DNA of 64,000 nt from Paracamarosporium sp. OC-R06-R3 (Eukaryota > Ascomycota > Dothideomycetes > Pleosporales > Didymosphaeriaceae). The notes beneath the pieces were generated by a model. The model was not told the origin of the DNA. It made no database searches and saw only the letters and a list, made by a program, of their open reading frames with translations. Of the stretch, positions 43,201 through 54,787 are shown one piece after another (the first letter of the stretch is position 1; every line of letters starts with the position of its first letter). The stretch is from the NCBI GenBank assembly GCA_019828545.1, contig JACVRA010000057.1, positions 2,015-66,014 on the forward strand. Reading direction: 5' to 3'. A program made the translations under genes and the position numbers.

Positions 43201-45385
43201 TCAGCCTTGATTGGCACCGCCCACATATTTCCGTATCGCCTGTGATGCGTCGCCGGATTAGTCGCCATTCAACAACAACTAGCCGCGATTTTGCCTTACA
43301 TTTTTGAGCACCTGTATCTGCTGCGTCGTGCGGAGGAACACGGCTCTGTACTGCTCCAGATTCTGCTGCACCACATCGTTGCGTGTGCTGCGGCCCTCGC
43401 AAATTGCTTTCATCTGAACCTCCATCTGCCGCCTGCGTTAGCCCATGCTTCTGATTGCTCGCATCCACGCTTCGTACCTCCTTGCGCAGAAACGGCTTGC
43501 TGAGGCTGGTCTCGAACCCCACGTTATCGTAACCTTCAATGAGCGCGACCCCCAACGTCGTCGGAATGAATTCCTGCACTCCGCCGCTACCTCCTGCCCC
43601 ATTGTGACCTGCCGCTCCTCCGCGCCCGCCTCTGCCGCCTCGTCCGCGCCCTCGCCCTCTGCTGCCACCTCGCTCCCCAGCACTGCCGTTGCCCGCACCT
43701 CCTTTGGGCCGCGCAATAACGTACTCGCGCTCCTTGATCTTTGCAATGTGTTCGGCCATCGTGGCATCTGTGCCGATTCCGTTGGCATCCATGAGCGCAA
43801 TGAGCTCGGGTTCCGTCAAATACCCCGGCGCTGTTGTCTTGCCATCGTGCATGGTTGCCTCTTTAGGCTCCAACGTTTCTCCCACAGTGTAGCGAGGCAA
43901 ATTCTGACTGCTCTCCCATTTGTCGTAAGGATACACGTCGAGGTAGTTTCGTTCAATGACAGTAAGCCCATGCACGTAGAAAGTTTCACCTCCATAGTCC
44001 ATCTCCACGTCTGTAGCTTCGCCCACTGCATCTTCGGAACAACAAGCGAGAAACCGGCGAACAACAAACTCATACACGCGCTTCTCGTTGTCGTTGAGTT
44101 GGCTCGGGTTCACGTAATTCACCGGATGAATGGGAGGATGCGCTTTGTCGTTGTTGCGGCCGTTGCGAGGTTGGTTGAATCCACCGTTCATGAGCCCCGT
44201 AGCGAACGCACCCCAGCGATTGTCCTGCTCTTGTTTCTCAATAATCCTTCTCAGGTCCATGTCTCGGTCGAACTGGTCCGTCTCGGTACGCGGGTAGCTG
44301 ATCCAACCCTTGGTGTACAAATCCTCAGCCACCTTCATAACCTCTTGAGAAGTCATCCGAAGGAATCTGCTCCCCATCTTCTGTAGCTCGACTGTTGTAA
44401 GAGGCAGCGGTTTCCACTTCTTCGTTGGCTTTTTCTGCATTTTGGTGATTTTTGCGTACTTTGAGAGCAAGCATCTCTCGAATATGAGAATGACAGTCAT
44501 CCTATCAAACAGGTGGTTTCTCCTCCAAGAGAATTTGACATTGATGCCATCCTTCTCATGGCCGACCCTGATATACCAAAACGGCTCAGGAACGAAGTTT
44601 CGCACACGCAGGTATCGGTCAACGACAAAGCCAAGCGTAGGGAATTGACACGAGCCGTAGCTAATGATCTTCTTCTGTTCGCCTTGCTGCGGGATCATCT
44701 GCTGCAAAGCCAATGTCTGCATACGAGTGAACGCGGCGCCTAGACGAAGGTCCAGCTCGATGCGTGCTGCAACGGCATTTGCTTGAGCCTCGTCCAGTTG
44801 GATGGGAGTTCGAGCGGCCTGGATGATGTGTCTACAACTGTTATCGGTGTCCATGCTCCTCTTCTATCCGAAACTTACGCTCTCTCGATGTTGCTGAACC
44901 TCGCCCGCCATACCTGCATGTTGGGGTTCGCTTTGAGTGCGATGTCTCGAATTTCGGTTCCGATGTGCTCGCCCTCTCGGTCGCAGTCCGTCCAGATGAA
45001 TAGAATGTTGTTGTATCTAGCCTGGGCTTCAATATTACTTGCCACAGCTTTCTTGTCCTCTGCAATCTGAACCACGATAGGCGCCTCGAACAGGTCTGAC
45101 GGCGCACATGATTGCCACTTTCGATATCGTTCGGGAAAATCCTGTGCTTGTATGTGACCAGCCACACAAGTAAAAGTTACAGAGGACTGTCCCCATCGCT
45201 GGAAGTTGTAGTCGAATTTGTAGTTCTTGACCCATTGTATGCCGCGGACATTTTCCTGGTGTGGCGTTAACGCATGCCCGCTTGTTCGAAAGCCAAAGAC
45301 TCACTGCACGAGCCTGGCCGCCGAGATGGTTGGCTACGGCCTTTGCTATCGAGGGCTTTTCCGCAACGCACAAGATCCTCGCCAT
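43201..45385 (-). CDS. TOP3: DNA topoisomerase III
   Basis: Five exons on the minus strand: 45385-45305, 45255-44879, 44831-43478, 43425-43300 and 43239-43201. They give 658 residues, close to the 656 of yeast Top3. It is a type IA enzyme that with Sgs1/RecQ and Rmi1 dissolves double Holliday junctions in the nucleus. Visible are MARILCVAEKPSIAKAVANH at the N-terminus, the Toprim acidic motif TDCDREGEHIG, SYGSCQFPTLGFVVDRY and the active-site Tyr in KGWISYPRTETDQFD (Tyr at about residue 332). A glycine/arginine-rich RGG stretch at about 529-570 is inserted between IKEREYVIARPKG and QEFIPTTLGVALIEGYD. Introns are 47-60 bp with strong signals. The last exon codes for 12 residues (AIRKYVGGANQG) before TGA, so this model has no C-terminal zinc finger. 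It is divergent from the DUF1295 gene. Confidence 0.93.
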
Positions 45386-45643
45386 GTCTCGTTCGCTTGC
45401 AGGTCCCTGAGTTGCATAGGTGGAAGAAGTCTGAGATCGACGGTCATGTGAAGACGCGTCGAGTACGGAAGGCGCGTCGGAAGGGTGCGCACGAGCCGCC
45501 AGAGCCCGCAATTAAGCGAGAGGATCAACGACAGATGTGTGACGCCATCACACAGTGCTGCCATCGCTGCGACGCCCCGCAGGTCTGGTGCTTTATTAAA
45601 GTCCGGTTTGCTGAGTCGGTGGACTCTCGACACGCACGTCGAA
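45386..45643. promoter_or_regulatory. Bidirectional TOP3 / DUF1295 promoter
   Basis: Only 258 bp separate the start codons of two divergent genes, so both promoters and 5' leaders must fit here. No clear TATA box is visible. Confidence 0.55.
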
Positions 45644-46821
45644 ATGCTAGATCTACGACCGACCTTGAGCGCGGCCTTGCCCGCTGTTAAGAGCCTCCCC
45701 GAATGCGCAGATCTCGCGAAGACCGTCTCGCCATACCTCCCGCAACTCTACGACTTGCCGCAAGCCATCTTCAATAACATCAACAACCTGGAGGCGCTCC
45801 AACATTTGTATCTCGCGACGAACCCATTAGTCACGGCGCTCGGCTTTGCGCTGTTCCTCACGCCTGTTGTGTTCATTGTTGCCGAGGTCAATAAGAATTA
45901 CTCGCAGGTCGATCGCTTGTGGAGTATACTGCCTGTCATATACAACTCGCATTACACATTATGGGCGCACTTGGCAGGACTTCCCACACAGCGACTGGAC
46001 CATGTCATGGCCGTCACAATACTGTGGGGTGCGAGGTTGACGTTCAATTACTGGCGGAAGGGGGGTTACACTGTCGGCTCTGAGGATTACAGATGGAATG
46101 TCGTGAAGGATTACGCTGGACCAACTGCCATGTTCATCTTCGACATCATGTTCATTTCTTTGGCGCAAAATGTGAGTATTCCCGGGCGCAAACGGTGTTT
46201 AACACGATTTATGCTGACGATTGTTAGATACTCCTTTTTGCCATAACAACACCGACCTACATCCTCCTCCTTTGCTCACGCATAACCGGGAGTGAGCTCA
46301 CATTTTACGATAATGTCTTCCCCAAGCTCATTTTCGTCCTCGTCCTGGTCGAGTTCTTCGCCGACCAGCAGCAGTGGAATTTTCATGGAGCCAAGGACGA
46401 GTACAAGAAGACGGCAAAGGTACCGAAGGACTACGGCTATACTCGCGAACAGCTTGATCGCGGGTTTAATACGAGCGGCCTCTGGGCATGGTCCCGCCAT
46501 CCAAATTTCGCTGCTGAACAGGGTGTCTGGATCGCGCTATACCAGTGGTCTTGTTGCGAGTCGGAGACATACGTGAACTGGTGCTTTGCCGCCGCACTTG
46601 CTTATCTGATCCTCTTCCAGGCCAGTACCTGGCTCACCGAGTTGCTCAGTGCGACGAAGTATCCGGACTACAATGTTTATCGGGAACGAGTAGGCAAATT
46701 CCTGCCCAAGGTCGCTACAGAGAGCATGGATGCACCTAAAGCCGATGGCATAGCGAACGGTCATAAGAAGCAAGGAACTCCGAAAGCTACGCGAACCACT
46801 AGTAGCATGAAACGAAAGTGA
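45644..46821 (+). CDS. DUF1295 / steroid 5-alpha-reductase-like membrane protein
   Basis: Two exons, 45644-46171 and 46228-46821, with a 56-bp intron, give 373 residues. The start at 45644 begins MLDLRPTLSAALP; an in-frame ATG 159 bp upstream would overlap the shared promoter and is less likely. Multiple hydrophobic segments are present (ALGFALFLTPVVFIVAEVNK, AMFIFDIMFISLAQN-ILLFA, ITTPTYILLLC, LIFVLVLVEFFADQ, CFAAALAYLILFQAS). The family signature is SQVDRLWSILPVIYN near the N-terminal half and GLWAWSRHPNFAAEQGVW, where the conserved RHPNF-x-x-E-x-x-x-W marks the 3-oxo-5-alpha-steroid 4-dehydrogenase/DUF1295 fold. The tail is Lys-rich and ends KRK, compatible with ER retention. Likely an ER-membrane NAD(P)H reductase of lipid or sterol substrates; the substrate is not known. 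Confidence 0.88.
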
Positions 46822-48342
46822 AGCTCTTATGACTAAGTTCCGACATTCAAAATCACAAGTGGCAACACTAGTGGTGCATAGGCCTATCAACCACTTTTGG
46901 CAGCGATGAAGCTGCCTCAGAGCCGTCACGCCTGGCATTGGGTCAACTGAGAATTCAGTCAATCATGTACATAAGCCAATGCTTGAGAATTTAGCCTAAC
47001 CCACTGCGGTGTCAACCTTTCCTTGTATCTTCTCACCTGATGCATCGTGTTCTTTCTGTTTGCCCGACCGCCCTGCGGCGGTAGCGCATCCATTCCATAG
47101 GTTTTTGCAGATGTCTTCTTCGCGTTACTGGTCTCGATTTCGCACTAGGACGATAGTAGATGTCCGATTTTGTTTCCAGTCAGCACAATCACGTTTGCCC
47201 GAGCAGCCATGTCCACTGTACCTTCGAACAATAGTGCTATGTTATAAAACTGGAACGGTGTGTTGCCCTAGAATACATAGTTTAATATTTGAATCTTTAC
47301 GCTGGTCTGTGTCGACTTCCAAGGACTTTATCTTTTGGGGCTGCTCTATATACCGAATCAACACAAGCAGTAGTACTATGCCCCATCTCGTATTCACATC
47401 AATTGGTTCTCTCAGGTTTGCTATGTTTCATACAAATCTGTACTCGTCCATTTGTTCTGACTGCCGAGCTCTTGCGGGTCATACCATGTCACCTCCTAAT
47501 CGACTTTTTCACGCTTGCGCCTTCTTTGGCAGCATCGCTGGCTCAATGCAACGTTCGGCTATCTCCATCATTGTGGCTCCCATCGTCGCGTCTTGCGTCA
47601 ACGACATCAATGTGTCAAATAGGCATTGGTAACCGTTCTCATTTGCCGTACTCTTATAAGCTAAGATTTCCAAAACAAGCATTCGATATCCTGAGTCACT
47701 GAACCTCGGTTCGGTGCGAGTGCCTGTACTTGCTGATTCAAGAAGAAGGCCCAGCTCACGAGGCTGTCCCGATAAAGGCTAGCGGTTCCGAAGAAGTGCC
47801 TCAAATTACTGGATCAAGGACACCCTCTCCAACGTCATCGGACTAACTCCTAGACGAAGTCCAATTCCCTGGTAAACTCTGCACATGCGCGGCCAAATCC
47901 CCAGATGGTTTCCTCCGGATCCCGTTTTTCGGGTCTGCACCGTGCCTCCATTTCACCCGTTGCAAACGCCAACGATGGCCACCAGGACCTATGCAACCTA
48001 GACCCGTTAGTTTGATGACTACCAAGAAGTCGCTGAACGAGATGAGAACAAGCGTCAACAGCTACATGACTCTCGCAGGAACGATCTTGTGATACTCCGC
48101 AACTGTCCTCCAATGACGATAGCATTACCCCACATCTTCTCACTACGAGCGGGGTCCCCACAATGGACTTTTCTAGCGGAGGCCATTGTCCTTGTCGTGT
48201 TCGTCCAAATGTAGACATCCACCTAGCGTAGAAAATTTTAGTAAACTACAAAAGCCCTCGATGGCGAGTATGTGCAGTTGTACAGGGCACGACCGGTAGC
48301 TATCGTTTTCGTCCATCATCCAGGACATCAAAGCTGTCCAAG
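46822..48342. other. Intergenic, nothing recognised
   Basis: A 1.5-kb stretch between the DUF1295 gene and the DUF1593 gene. Frames at 47009-47702 (+) and 47843-48218 (-) have no domains and no splice-linked neighbours. Confidence 0.5.
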
Positions 48343-49869
48343 ATGCTCTTCCCCCTACCTCGTCTACTGACAGTAGGCCTACTGGCCTCTGTCCTCCCTA
48401 ATGTATTGGCATACGCCACTGGCAAGGAAGAAAAGCTTCGCACCGTCGTCACTACGGACATGGAGCAAGACGACTTGGCCTCACTGGTCCGATATGTACT
48501 ATACACCAACGAGCTCGACACCCAAGGCATCATCTACACATCCAGCAAATTCCATTGGGCTGGTGACGGTAAAGGCACAGAGTTTTTCCTTCCCAATCGT
48601 GAATACAAAACTCCTCAGACGTCATGGCGCTGGACCGGAACACGAACGATCGAGGATATGCTCCTGAAGGCGTACGCCGAAGTATATCCCAACTTGCGCC
48701 GCCATGACTCAGCCTACCCTACACCAAAGGACCTACTTTCCAAGGTCAAGATTGGCAACATTGTATTTGAGGGAGAGATGGATGAAGATACAGATGGATC
48801 GGACCTCATTCGGTCGTTGTTGCTCGACGACGACCAACGCACACTATACCTGCAGGCCTGGGGCGGTACCAACACCATTGCACGCGCCCTCAAATCCATC
48901 GAAGAGCGGTATGCAAACTCAAAAAAGTGGTCGCAAGTCAAACAGTCAATCTCGAAAAAGGCCGTCATCCTCGCCAGCGGGTTCCAGGACCAGACGTATG
49001 TGGACTATATTGCGCCTAGCTGGCCAGGGATTCGCGTCGAGGATTTCCAGAAAGCTTACGATACCTGGGGTTTCAACTGCAACAAAGGCCAGGGCAATGT
49101 CCGTGGCCTTCCCGACGACCATGTCTATTTTACTGGCGCGTGGATCAAGGCTAACGTCCAAATTGGTCCGCTGGGGAAGCTGTATCGTTCGTGGCTCGAC
49201 GGCCAGCATACTCCAGGCGACCAACTCGACGTCTTCGGCAACTATACGCAAGCTTCTGCCCCGAGTACGTGGTGCAAGCCGCTTGGCCCCTACGATTTCC
49301 TCTCCGAGGGTGACAACGTAGCCTTCAATCCATTATTGACTACTGGCATTCAAGACCCAAGCAATCCAGCGCTTGGTGGCTGGGGCGGCCGCTCTGCACT
49401 GAACAGCTCGTCTCCAGAGCTCTGGCAACTGGTCACAACAGAAAAGGCAAAGAATGGCAGTGAGGTGGTAGACTACACGACGAATCGCTGGATCGCTCCT
49501 GCGTCAAATGACTTTGCAGCGAGGATGCAGTGGACGCTCACGCCGAAGTATCGCGATGGAAACCATGCGCCTTCGGTGAAGATACTAAATGGTGGATCGG
49601 TGAACGCCCATGCAGGATCCACAGTCAAGCTATCTGCTCGCGTCAGTGACCCGGACCGGGACCAAGTTGCTGTATCTTGGTGGCAATATCTCGAAGAAGG
49701 AACGTACCCGCACGAGGTCGACGTTACGACAAACAAGAACAATGGCGCGAGTGTGAAGGTACCTTTAGATGCAAAGTCTGGACAGACTATTTCTATTATC
49801 GTACAAGCAACCGATAATGGAGACTTCCCATTGACGCGCTATGGTCGTGTGTTCATCCACATCCGATAG
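48343..49869 (+). CDS. Secreted DUF1593 (nucleoside-hydrolase-like) protein
   Basis: Single-exon gene of 508 residues. MLFPLPRLLTVGLLASVLPN with VLA ahead of YATG is a signal peptide. The domain begins RTVVTTDMEQDDLASLVRYV, matching the DUF1593 family in which an Asp-rich TD-x-E-x-DD-x-x-S motif resembles the calcium-binding site of inosine-uridine nucleoside hydrolases. IVFEGEMDEDTDGSDLIRSL, LYLQAWGGTNTIARALKS and DHVYFTGAWIKANVQIGPLG are further family blocks. The C-terminal part (HAPSVKILNGGSVNAHAGST and VSDPDRDQVAVSWWQYLEEG) is a beta-sandwich with an Ig-like layout found at the C-terminus of this family. It is often annotated as cellulose-binding protein, but hydrolysis of a nucleoside or glycoside is an equally open possibility. 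Predicted extracellular. Confidence 0.85.
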   Translation: MLFPLPRLLTVGLLASVLPNVLAYATGKEEKLRTVVTTDMEQDDLASLVRYVLYTNELDTQGIIYTSSKFHWAGDGKGTEFFLPNREYKTPQTSWRWTGTRTIEDMLLKAYAEVYPNLRRHDSAYPTPKDLLSKVKIGNIVFEGEMDEDTDGSDLIRSLLLDDDQRTLYLQAWGGTNTIARALKSIEERYANSKKWSQVKQSISKKAVILASGFQDQTYVDYIAPSWPGIRVEDFQKAYDTWGFNCNKGQGNVRGLPDDHVYFTGAWIKANVQIGPLGKLYRSWLDGQHTPGDQLDVFGNYTQASAPSTWCKPLGPYDFLSEGDNVAFNPLLTTGIQDPSNPALGGWGGRSALNSSSPELWQLVTTEKAKNGSEVVDYTTNRWIAPASNDFAARMQWTLTPKYRDGNHAPSVKILNGGSVNAHAGSTVKLSARVSDPDRDQVAVSWWQYLEEGTYPHEVDVTTNKNNGASVKVPLDAKSGQTISIIVQATDNGDFPLTRYGRVFIHIR

Positions 49870-50708
49870 TGCTATCTGGATATTGGCTTATAGCTCAGCC
49901 TTCGGTAACCAATCTTAATTAAATTACAAAGTCTCAGGAATATATAATATTATATTGCTCTGTAGCATATAGGTTCATGTCTGTTAGAATTATTGAGCTA
50001 TCTCTAATCATTATACTCCCTAGTTAATGTAACCTGAATCAAATAGTTTTACGGGATTCTTGTGACGAGTTTTATACATGTCCTGAGAACCCCACCGAAT
50101 GCTGCATCATCCAGGCTTGTATAACGACACTGTACAGCGGCAGAGCATTCTGAATTCAGCTGTGCTTAATTCGGACTTTACCTACTGAAGGATCCTTGTG
50201 CATTGAGTATACCCTCGCGTGTTTTTTCTGCTTATGCCGTTTGGTATAATGGGTCCGTATAAAATCCATGCAGCTTGAAAGATACATGACGATGAATTCC
50301 GAACGTAGGTCTATTCTGTCTAGTGCAATCAATTGTTTACTGGAGTAGAAAGTTGACTAAAAACTTCCAAGCATTTCAATCAATGGCTTAGAATGACGAA
50401 AACAAGGAGCAAGAACGATTCAGCACGCGCCATCTCGCCTGTGTAGCTGTGCTACATCTATATGTTGACCATGTGCTCAAAAGTTCCGACCGATAAAGTT
50501 CGATACGCTTGGGAAAGGTTGGGGAGCTCTGATCTCGGCGGAAGACGAAGAGGAATGCAATGGGGTAGAATTGATTTTTCTCGTTCCGTGTACATTCTCG
50601 GTGCTTGATATAAGTTGGAATGTAGTGGATGTTTGAGAGCAGGATATCTATTGCAACTAATGTTGTTGAATCTAAGTCACAGTTGCTGTATTGCACGGCT
50701 AATGGCCT
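49870..50708. other. AT-leaning convergent intergenic region
   Basis: This is the 3' flank of the DUF1593 gene and the 3' flank of the convergent oxygenase gene. The stretch from 49910 to 50040 is rich in A and T, with several polyadenylation-like aataaa/aattaaa variants. No gene is seen. Confidence 0.5.
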
Positions 50709-52074
50709 TTACTCGTAATAATTCTGCACTGCCAGCCCCTTGAATTGGAATTTAGTCCCCTCTCTTTTGTCCATCACAGCCTTATGATGCACATCCTTAA
50801 CCCTCGCCCTGACGTATTCCGTCCCTGTCGGCACAGGCTTACTGGCATCTTTGTGCTCCTCTGGAATCAAACCTAGACGATCAAGCAGAGGTGAAGGTAC
50901 AGTCCTCATGGGTGTGTTGTCGCCTGGCCTGCTGAAGTAGAGAAGGCCGAGGCGTGGAATGTTGATTTGATCGGAGGGTGGTGTGACTACGCGGTGAACG
51001 GTAGATTTGACAAAACCTAGATCAGGGTTGTCAGGAAATAATGCCGATGTAGACGAGCTGCGGATGGGGCAAAAGGCGTACCATTGGTGAGAAACGTGAG
51101 GGTGTCGGCGGCATTGCAAGTTATGCCGCCTGACACGGGCTTGACGTATTTCCACTCTCCTTCTGGAGTACGAATCTGCAAACCAGCCACGTGTTGAGAG
51201 AAAAGTAAGGTCAAACTACCAAAGTCGGTGTGGCCACCCTTGGAATATGCTTGCGCCTTGTCCTATTGCTACATTAGCGGATGCTGCCGCATGACCTCTT
51301 TCTTACACGAAAGAAAGTGCAAGTCTTACCCATTCTTCTTGGGACCGCACATTATAGATCATGTATCGGAGATGGTCATCCGATGTCTCATCATAAGCAT
51401 GAGCATCAGCAAGATAGTTTTCCGGCAACTCCAACATGATGGAAATCAGGACGAACAGCTTGCGCGCGACTTTCTCCCAGAGGTCGCGGTGGAAGGTGCG
51501 AATCTCGTCCCAATTTTCGTTAGTTACTCGATGCTTCCCAACGTCTTTCCACGCTGGAATATCCTTGTGGATGTTGAGCTGAGCACTGAAATTAGATTAC
51601 GTGCAGTGGTAGCATTCGCATCGTCGTGATACGCACCATTTCGATATTCTCCTTTACGCCAGTGTCACCGATCCATCGAGAATTCTCGCGGTAGCCAAAG
51701 TACTCGCCTTCTGCGAAATTGCAAGGGAATTTTCTCTTCTCTTCTATGTTCTCTTTAAAGAAGGTGTTGCCGATACTGAACTGACGGAGCACGCGCTCGT
51801 CATCAATACCGGTGTTGGTCACTACCCAGAAGCCTACCCGAGTGACCTAGACAGACTTCAGCGCTATATCAACTGCTGATGGGGGCTAGAGTACAGCATC
51901 ATAGAGTTGCTTTGCAAGCTCTTGTTTCCCCCCTGGTTCATCAAAACGAGACAGATCAATCGTGGTGAGTGGTGCCCAATCAAGATTCTCTTGCGTGGGC
52001 TCTGGGCGAGTCCACTTCTCGATGGGAAGTTTCTGTGACGGCTGACTTGCTGTTTCAACCAATCCAGGAGCCAT
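50709..52074 (-). CDS. 2-oxoglutarate/Fe(II) oxygenase, isopenicillin-N-synthase-like
   Basis: Five exons on the minus strand, 52074-51895, 51846-51637, 51578-51330, 51262-51082 and 51016-50709, give 375 residues with introns of 48-67 bp. The N-terminal DIOX_N part has APLTTIDLSRFDEPGGKQEL and VGFWVVTNTGIDDERV. The jelly-roll core binds iron through His224 and Asp226 in GGHTDFGSLTLLFSQ and His281 in STVHRV. Downstream PRLGLLYFSRPG is the usual region of the 2OG-binding Arg. In the second intron the distal AG (51579) rather than the first keeps phase, and in the last the GATCTAG acceptor joins as TNG|FVKSTVH. The oxygenase is divergent from the MFS transporter (757 bp), suggesting co-regulation in a catabolic or secondary-metabolic role; the substrate is unknown. 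Confidence 0.88.
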
Positions 52075-52831
52075 AATGAGAGTTGTTTGAAAATAATTCA
52101 AGTCGAATAAATTTGATGGTTTGGTATCTGCGCTGCACAAGTCTTTGTGCAACACGACATGTTCTCTCCTTATGCACTCGAAGTTCAGAACGCCGATCGC
52201 GCGTATCTGCGATGGTCGTCTGTACACCCGCGCACTTCCCCTCACAACATCATCGGCCCTAGTTATTGCGTGCTTCGGAAACGCTGCACTGCAACCCTTA
52301 TCTCCGCCCAAGCAGTAGAAATCATTCCACAGACGCGGGGTCACAAAGCTACCATCATCGCCTAGCTTGCGTGGTTTTGGCACCAGAAATACTCCTTGGA
52401 GCTTGGCTGCCAATGTTTGTTAACGGCACAACGCTTGGCTGGGAATAAGCAGTGCTTGTCATCAAAATCGTAATCGAACCCATACAATTCGTTTCCATCG
52501 TGGGGGCTAGTGTTTCGATAATAGTGGCGATACCGGAGGATTTGTGCCTACTGTTTTGCTTGCATATGTCGTAGGCGCAGAGACGCATACTCGGAAGCGA
52601 GTCATCTCCCGGGTCGTCATTCGAGGTATCATGTCGTGATATGCTAGGCCAGTTCAAGGCTGATATTGATAAACATGCGCGTTTCCCCGTCGTTGCCAAA
52701 GTTGGCGGATCCCTCGCCTTCTTCCACGTCTAACTGCCGAGGACCTTGTGTCGCTCGATCTCGTTGAAGCCAGCAGAGAATTATTTCCCTGGATCTTCTT
52801 TGGATTCTTTAGCCATCCATCTGAAAACACA
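52075..52831. promoter_or_regulatory. Shared promoter of oxygenase and MFS transporter genes
   Basis: A 757-bp gap between divergent starts at 52074 (-) and 52832 (+). I see no clear TATA box or palindromic activator site. Frames crossing it upstream of the two ATGs are judged leader sequence because the coding regions begin with family-like N-termini. Confidence 0.5.
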
Positions 52832-54396
52832 ATGGCTGCAACAAAAGATCCCATCGACAACCTCAGCTATGTTGCAGACGAGGCTAAGAGGGCGGTTGAA
52901 CCCGACATCGAATCAGCTGCGAATTCTTCGGTTGAGCCATCTCAACATGATCCTGCTCTGGAAAAGCGATTGATGCGCAAAGTCGATATTTGGCGTAAGC
53001 ATAACTGGACATGAGAGAAAACCCATGCTATGCTAATCGTTTACTCGTAGTCGTCGGGTTCTACTCCCTCGTCTATATTTTTCGTGTAATCGACTCTGCG
53101 AACTATTCCAACGCTGCGATCATCAACCTGGAGAACGGAACCGGCATCAAGAAGCAGCTCGGGTTCTCACCGTCGCAATGGGCATGGACCCTGTCGATAT
53201 TTTCGTACTCGTACCTCATATTCGAGCCTTCGAACACGATCTTGTTAAAGTACTTCAAACCAAGCCGGTGGATGTTTGTCCTTATTATGGCTTGGGGAGT
53301 TAGTGCGTGTTGCAGTGCTGCGGCACAGAATTTTGCAGGCATGATGTGTGTGCGCTTTGCAATTGGCATGGCCGAGGCAGGCTTCTTTCCCAGCGTTCTG
53401 TACCATTATGCATTTTGGTACAAGCCATCTGAGATGCCGCAGCGCATCGCTTTCTTTTATTCGGTAGGACAGGTGTCTTCTGCACTTAGTGGATTGCTTG
53501 CGTTCGCCATTTCACACATGGACCAATTAGGTGGACTGAGTGGATGGAGGTGGTTGTTCCTCCTTGAAGGGCTACCAGCGATCCTTCTCGCGTTCGTAGC
53601 ATTTTGGATCCCGGACTATCCTGAGTCGACCAAGTACCTTACCGAGGACGAGCGCGCTTTCTGGAGGAACAGACTTGCTGCGAGAGCACCCAAAGGTGGA
53701 AAGAAGCATGAGAATTGGGACTGGAAGTCATTGAAGGCACTTGGTAAAGATCCGACCTTCTATACGTTTAGCTTGTACTGGATCTGCCACGGTATCGGTG
53801 GTTTTGGTGTGGGGTTCGCTCTGCCTACTGTCATCTACCAACTAGGCTTCACGACAACCGCGAAATCGCAGCTAATGAATATCGTAAGGTCCAACCTCTC
53901 CTTACAATTCAATATCTTGCCAGATAATGCTAACTACTCCCAGCCGCCGTACATATTTGCGTTCTTGCTCCTCAACTCCCTGGGTTACATGCTGCAACGC
54001 AAGTGGATCAGACCTTGGACGACCGCTGTCGGCATCGAATCTACTATCATCATTTGCTACATCATCCTCCTGACTGTTGACAACCCAGTCGTCAGGTATC
54101 TCTGCTTGATTGTTGCAGTCGGATGCGCAGGTTGCGCATATCCAGTGATCTGGAGCGAACGCATTCGCGCGTTGGATGGCACGGTCGCGTCGGGTATAGG
54201 AATCGGGATGACGAACGCATGTGCGCAATTCTCTGGCATAGTCGGACCGCACGTTTTTAGCACTATCTTTGGGCCGAGATATCGGACGTCGTACGCTGTC
54301 AATCTGTCTGTGCTTGTTGCGGGTATTAGCTCGATTGTCACGACTTGGTTCATCATTGCGAGAAGAGATAGAAAGCGTTCCAGTCTCAAGGCGTAG
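52832..54396 (+). CDS. MFS anion:cation symporter, Dal5/allantoate-permease family
   Basis: Three exons, 52832-52994, 53051-53883 and 53944-54396, give 482 residues. The cytosolic N-terminus (MAATKDPIDNLSYV onward) leads to the first helix LVGFYSLVYIFRVIDSANYS. Family markers are TLSIFSYSYLIFEPSNTILL, RFAIGMAEAGFFPSVLYHYA, the GWRWLFLLEGLPAILLAFVA motif, PDYPESTKYLTEDERAF and WSERIRALDGTVASGIGIGM. These belong to the anion:cation symporter (ACS) group, including Dal5 (allantoate), Tna1 (nicotinate) and the sulfonate transporter Soa1. The second intron is 60 nt, a multiple of three without a stop codon, with good GTAAGG, GCTAAC and CCCAG signals. Its removal restores QLMNI|PPYIFAF as in relatives, so retention would insert 20 residues between helices. 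It is a plasma-membrane importer; the substrate is not predictable with confidence. Confidence 0.87.
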
Positions 54397-54787
54397 GTGT
54401 AACCCACAGAGTTTGGATTTCTGAACCAGAGCAGATGCGGACTCCAAACTCCAAATGACCAATGAATCTAGGGACGTATCATTACGTCCAGATAGTAAAA
54501 CAAGAATTAAACACGTAATATTATGTTAAGGTGTGTGCCTGAGCGTCTAGGACGAAGTGATTGATTGATGAATCAGTGACTACAGAAGGAGCTAGATATA
54601 TACAAAGTGACTGGGAAGTCAAATGATGAATCGACTTCGTAATAGACCAGAAAATCGTCGGTACAAGGATGAATTAAGAGCTACGACGAGGATAGCCATG
54701 ATCGGCGTTCGCAAAGTACCGACGTTCGCTGAACCAACCGATCCGCTACAATCGATCCTATGCAACACTCTTCTTGATCATTCCACC
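54397..54787. other. Convergent 3' flanks, MFS and sulfatase genes
   Basis: About 390 bp between convergent stop codons. It holds several AT-rich patches and no gene. Confidence 0.55.

Noticed and set aside
47843..48218. Minus-strand frame of 122 codons upstream of the DUF1593 gene
   Set aside because: No recognisable content and it overlaps the probable promoter.
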